Below are positions 4,806-5,315 of a stretch of 5,315 nt of DNA, in pieces. This stretch comes from Eubacteriales Family XIII. Incertae Sedis bacterium (lineage in GTDB: Bacteria > Bacillota > Clostridia > Peptostreptococcales > Anaerovoracaceae), in contig JAIRTJ010000189.1 of NCBI GenBank assembly GCA_031254995.1, positions 1 through 5,315 on the forward strand, in the 5' to 3' direction. Position numbers and translations under genes: made by a program. Numbering within the stretch: position 1 is the stretch's first letter; every line of letters begins with the position of its first letter. A model generated the notes under the pieces. It was not told the DNA's origin. It saw only the letters and a program-made list of their open reading frames with translations, and searched no databases.

Positions 4806-5315
4806 ACCCGTGTTGAAATCGATATGAATCGTCTTATTCAAGGCCCCGTTAAAATAGACGTCCACTCGACCGATGCCCTTTCCCCTTACGGATATATTCA
4901 CGGAACCGTTGCTCTTGAATTGTTCGGCGTTGTTGAAGAGATAGGACTGACTCCCGTCGCCGTCGGTGAATTGCACGGTCAGCTTGAATGGAATCGCCGT
5001 CCCGCTTTCATCGGTCGAGTCGGGCGCGCCGGAAAAATCTATGGCAATCGGAACTTCGCGTTCCTTCTCCTCCGGCCCGTTGCTGATCTTGATCTTCACG
5101 GTCTGCCCTTCCGAAAGCTTCGCATCCTTCTTGTATTGCTGCCACATGACCGTATCTTTTTTGTAATCGACGCTGAAATCGCGATCGATGCCGCCGAGAA
5201 TGAGCCCCGCGTTCGCGAGCGCGTCGCCCGCCTCCTGTTCGCTCAGTCCGATGAGATTCGGCATCATGACCTCCTTCGCCTTCGTTCCTTGACTGATGAC
5301 GATGTAGATCGTGCT
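4794..5315 (-). CDS. prkC: PASTA-domain Ser/Thr protein kinase (PrkC type), C-terminal part, cut by the window edge
   Basis: The frame stays open from the stop at 4794-4796 to the window edge, giving 173 residues with no start codon needed; the kinase domain and membrane segment lie outside. Local residues 1-10 (STIYIVISQG) are the last strand of one PASTA repeat. Residues 15-80 form a complete PASTA repeat, starting EVMMPNLIGLSEQEAGDAL and ending VKIKISNG. Residues 84-173 are a beta-rich C-terminal domain without PASTA motifs (FKLTVQF, VNISVRGKG, RVDVYFNG, IHIDF), similar in pattern to the tail of many clostridial PrkC proteins. PASTA repeats sit outside the cell and bind muropeptides or lipid II; the kinase signals growth and germination. 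The identity rests on PASTA plus the following rsgA-rpe, the standard Firmicutes order. A penicillin-binding protein with PASTA repeats is the alternative but would not fit that context. Confidence 0.85.
   Translation of the reverse strand, partial: STIYIVISQGTKAKEVMMPNLIGLSEQEAGDALANAGLILGGIDRDFSVDYKKDTVMWQQYKKDAKLSEGQTVKIKISNGPEEKEREVPIAIDFSGAPDSTDESGTAIPFKLTVQFTDGDGSQSYLFNNAEQFKSNGSVNISVRGKGIGRVDVYFNGALNKTIHIDFNTGKVS
5262..5276 (-). promoter_or_regulatory. Strong RBS-like sequence with ATGATG inside the prkC PASTA region
   Basis: On the minus strand AAGGAGG (5270-5276) is followed by two in-frame ATG codons at 5265-5267 and 5262-5264, with spacings of 2 and 5 nt. The reading frame is open upstream through the PASTA linker, so this is not the gene start. 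It could allow internal initiation of a 156- or 157-residue PASTA plus tail fragment, but the same bases simply encode Lys-Glu-Val. Confidence 0.3.

Noticed and set aside
1..5315. Search for tRNA, rRNA, CRISPR array, insertion sequence, phage or defence genes
   Set aside because: No cloverleaf, regular repeat-spacer array, transposase or phage motif was seen by eye; almost all bases belong to housekeeping genes.

Overview
The window looks like an ordinary chromosomal piece of a Bacillota (Firmicutes) genome, probably from a Clostridia-type lineage of moderately high G+C (roughly 55% by eye). The evidence is the gene order: a PASTA-domain Ser/Thr kinase (PrkC type) followed directly by rsgA and rpe, an arrangement well known in Firmicutes, together with strong AAGGAGG-type ribosome binding sites. 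The exact taxon cannot be read from the window.

Layout. Positions 1-211 are non-coding and hold repeated GAATGT-like motifs, an alternating purine-pyrimidine tract, a good sigma-A-type promoter with an extended -10 (113-142), and a bulged hairpin in the predicted 5' leader. The promoter drives alr (alanine racemase), the only plus-strand gene, ending at 1357. A 22-bp convergent gap follows. Everything else is on the minus strand, read from the right edge to 1380: prkC (C-terminal part only, cut by the window edge), rsgA, rpe, lgt and ychF.

The five minus-strand genes are packed like a single operon. prkC and rsgA are 7 nt apart, rsgA and rpe overlap by 4 nt (GTGA), rpe and lgt by 17 nt, and lgt and ychF by 4 nt (ATGA). 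No internal promoter or terminator is evident, and translational coupling is likely. rsgA starts at TTG and rpe at GTG; both starts follow from alignment and from the lack of better alternatives.

How the genes may work together. PrkC senses cell-wall fragments through external PASTA domains. RsgA matures the 30S subunit. Rpe belongs to the pentose phosphate pathway. Lgt begins lipoprotein maturation at the membrane. YchF is a conserved ribosome-associated ATPase. Alr supplies D-alanine for peptidoglycan. The theme is growth control plus envelope synthesis. I see no mobile element, CRISPR array, phage gene, RNA gene or obviously new system. The points most worth a second look are the start/stop staircase between prkC and rsgA, a strong internal ribosome-binding-like site inside the kinase PASTA region, the replaced carbamyl-lysine position in Alr, and the structured alr upstream region.
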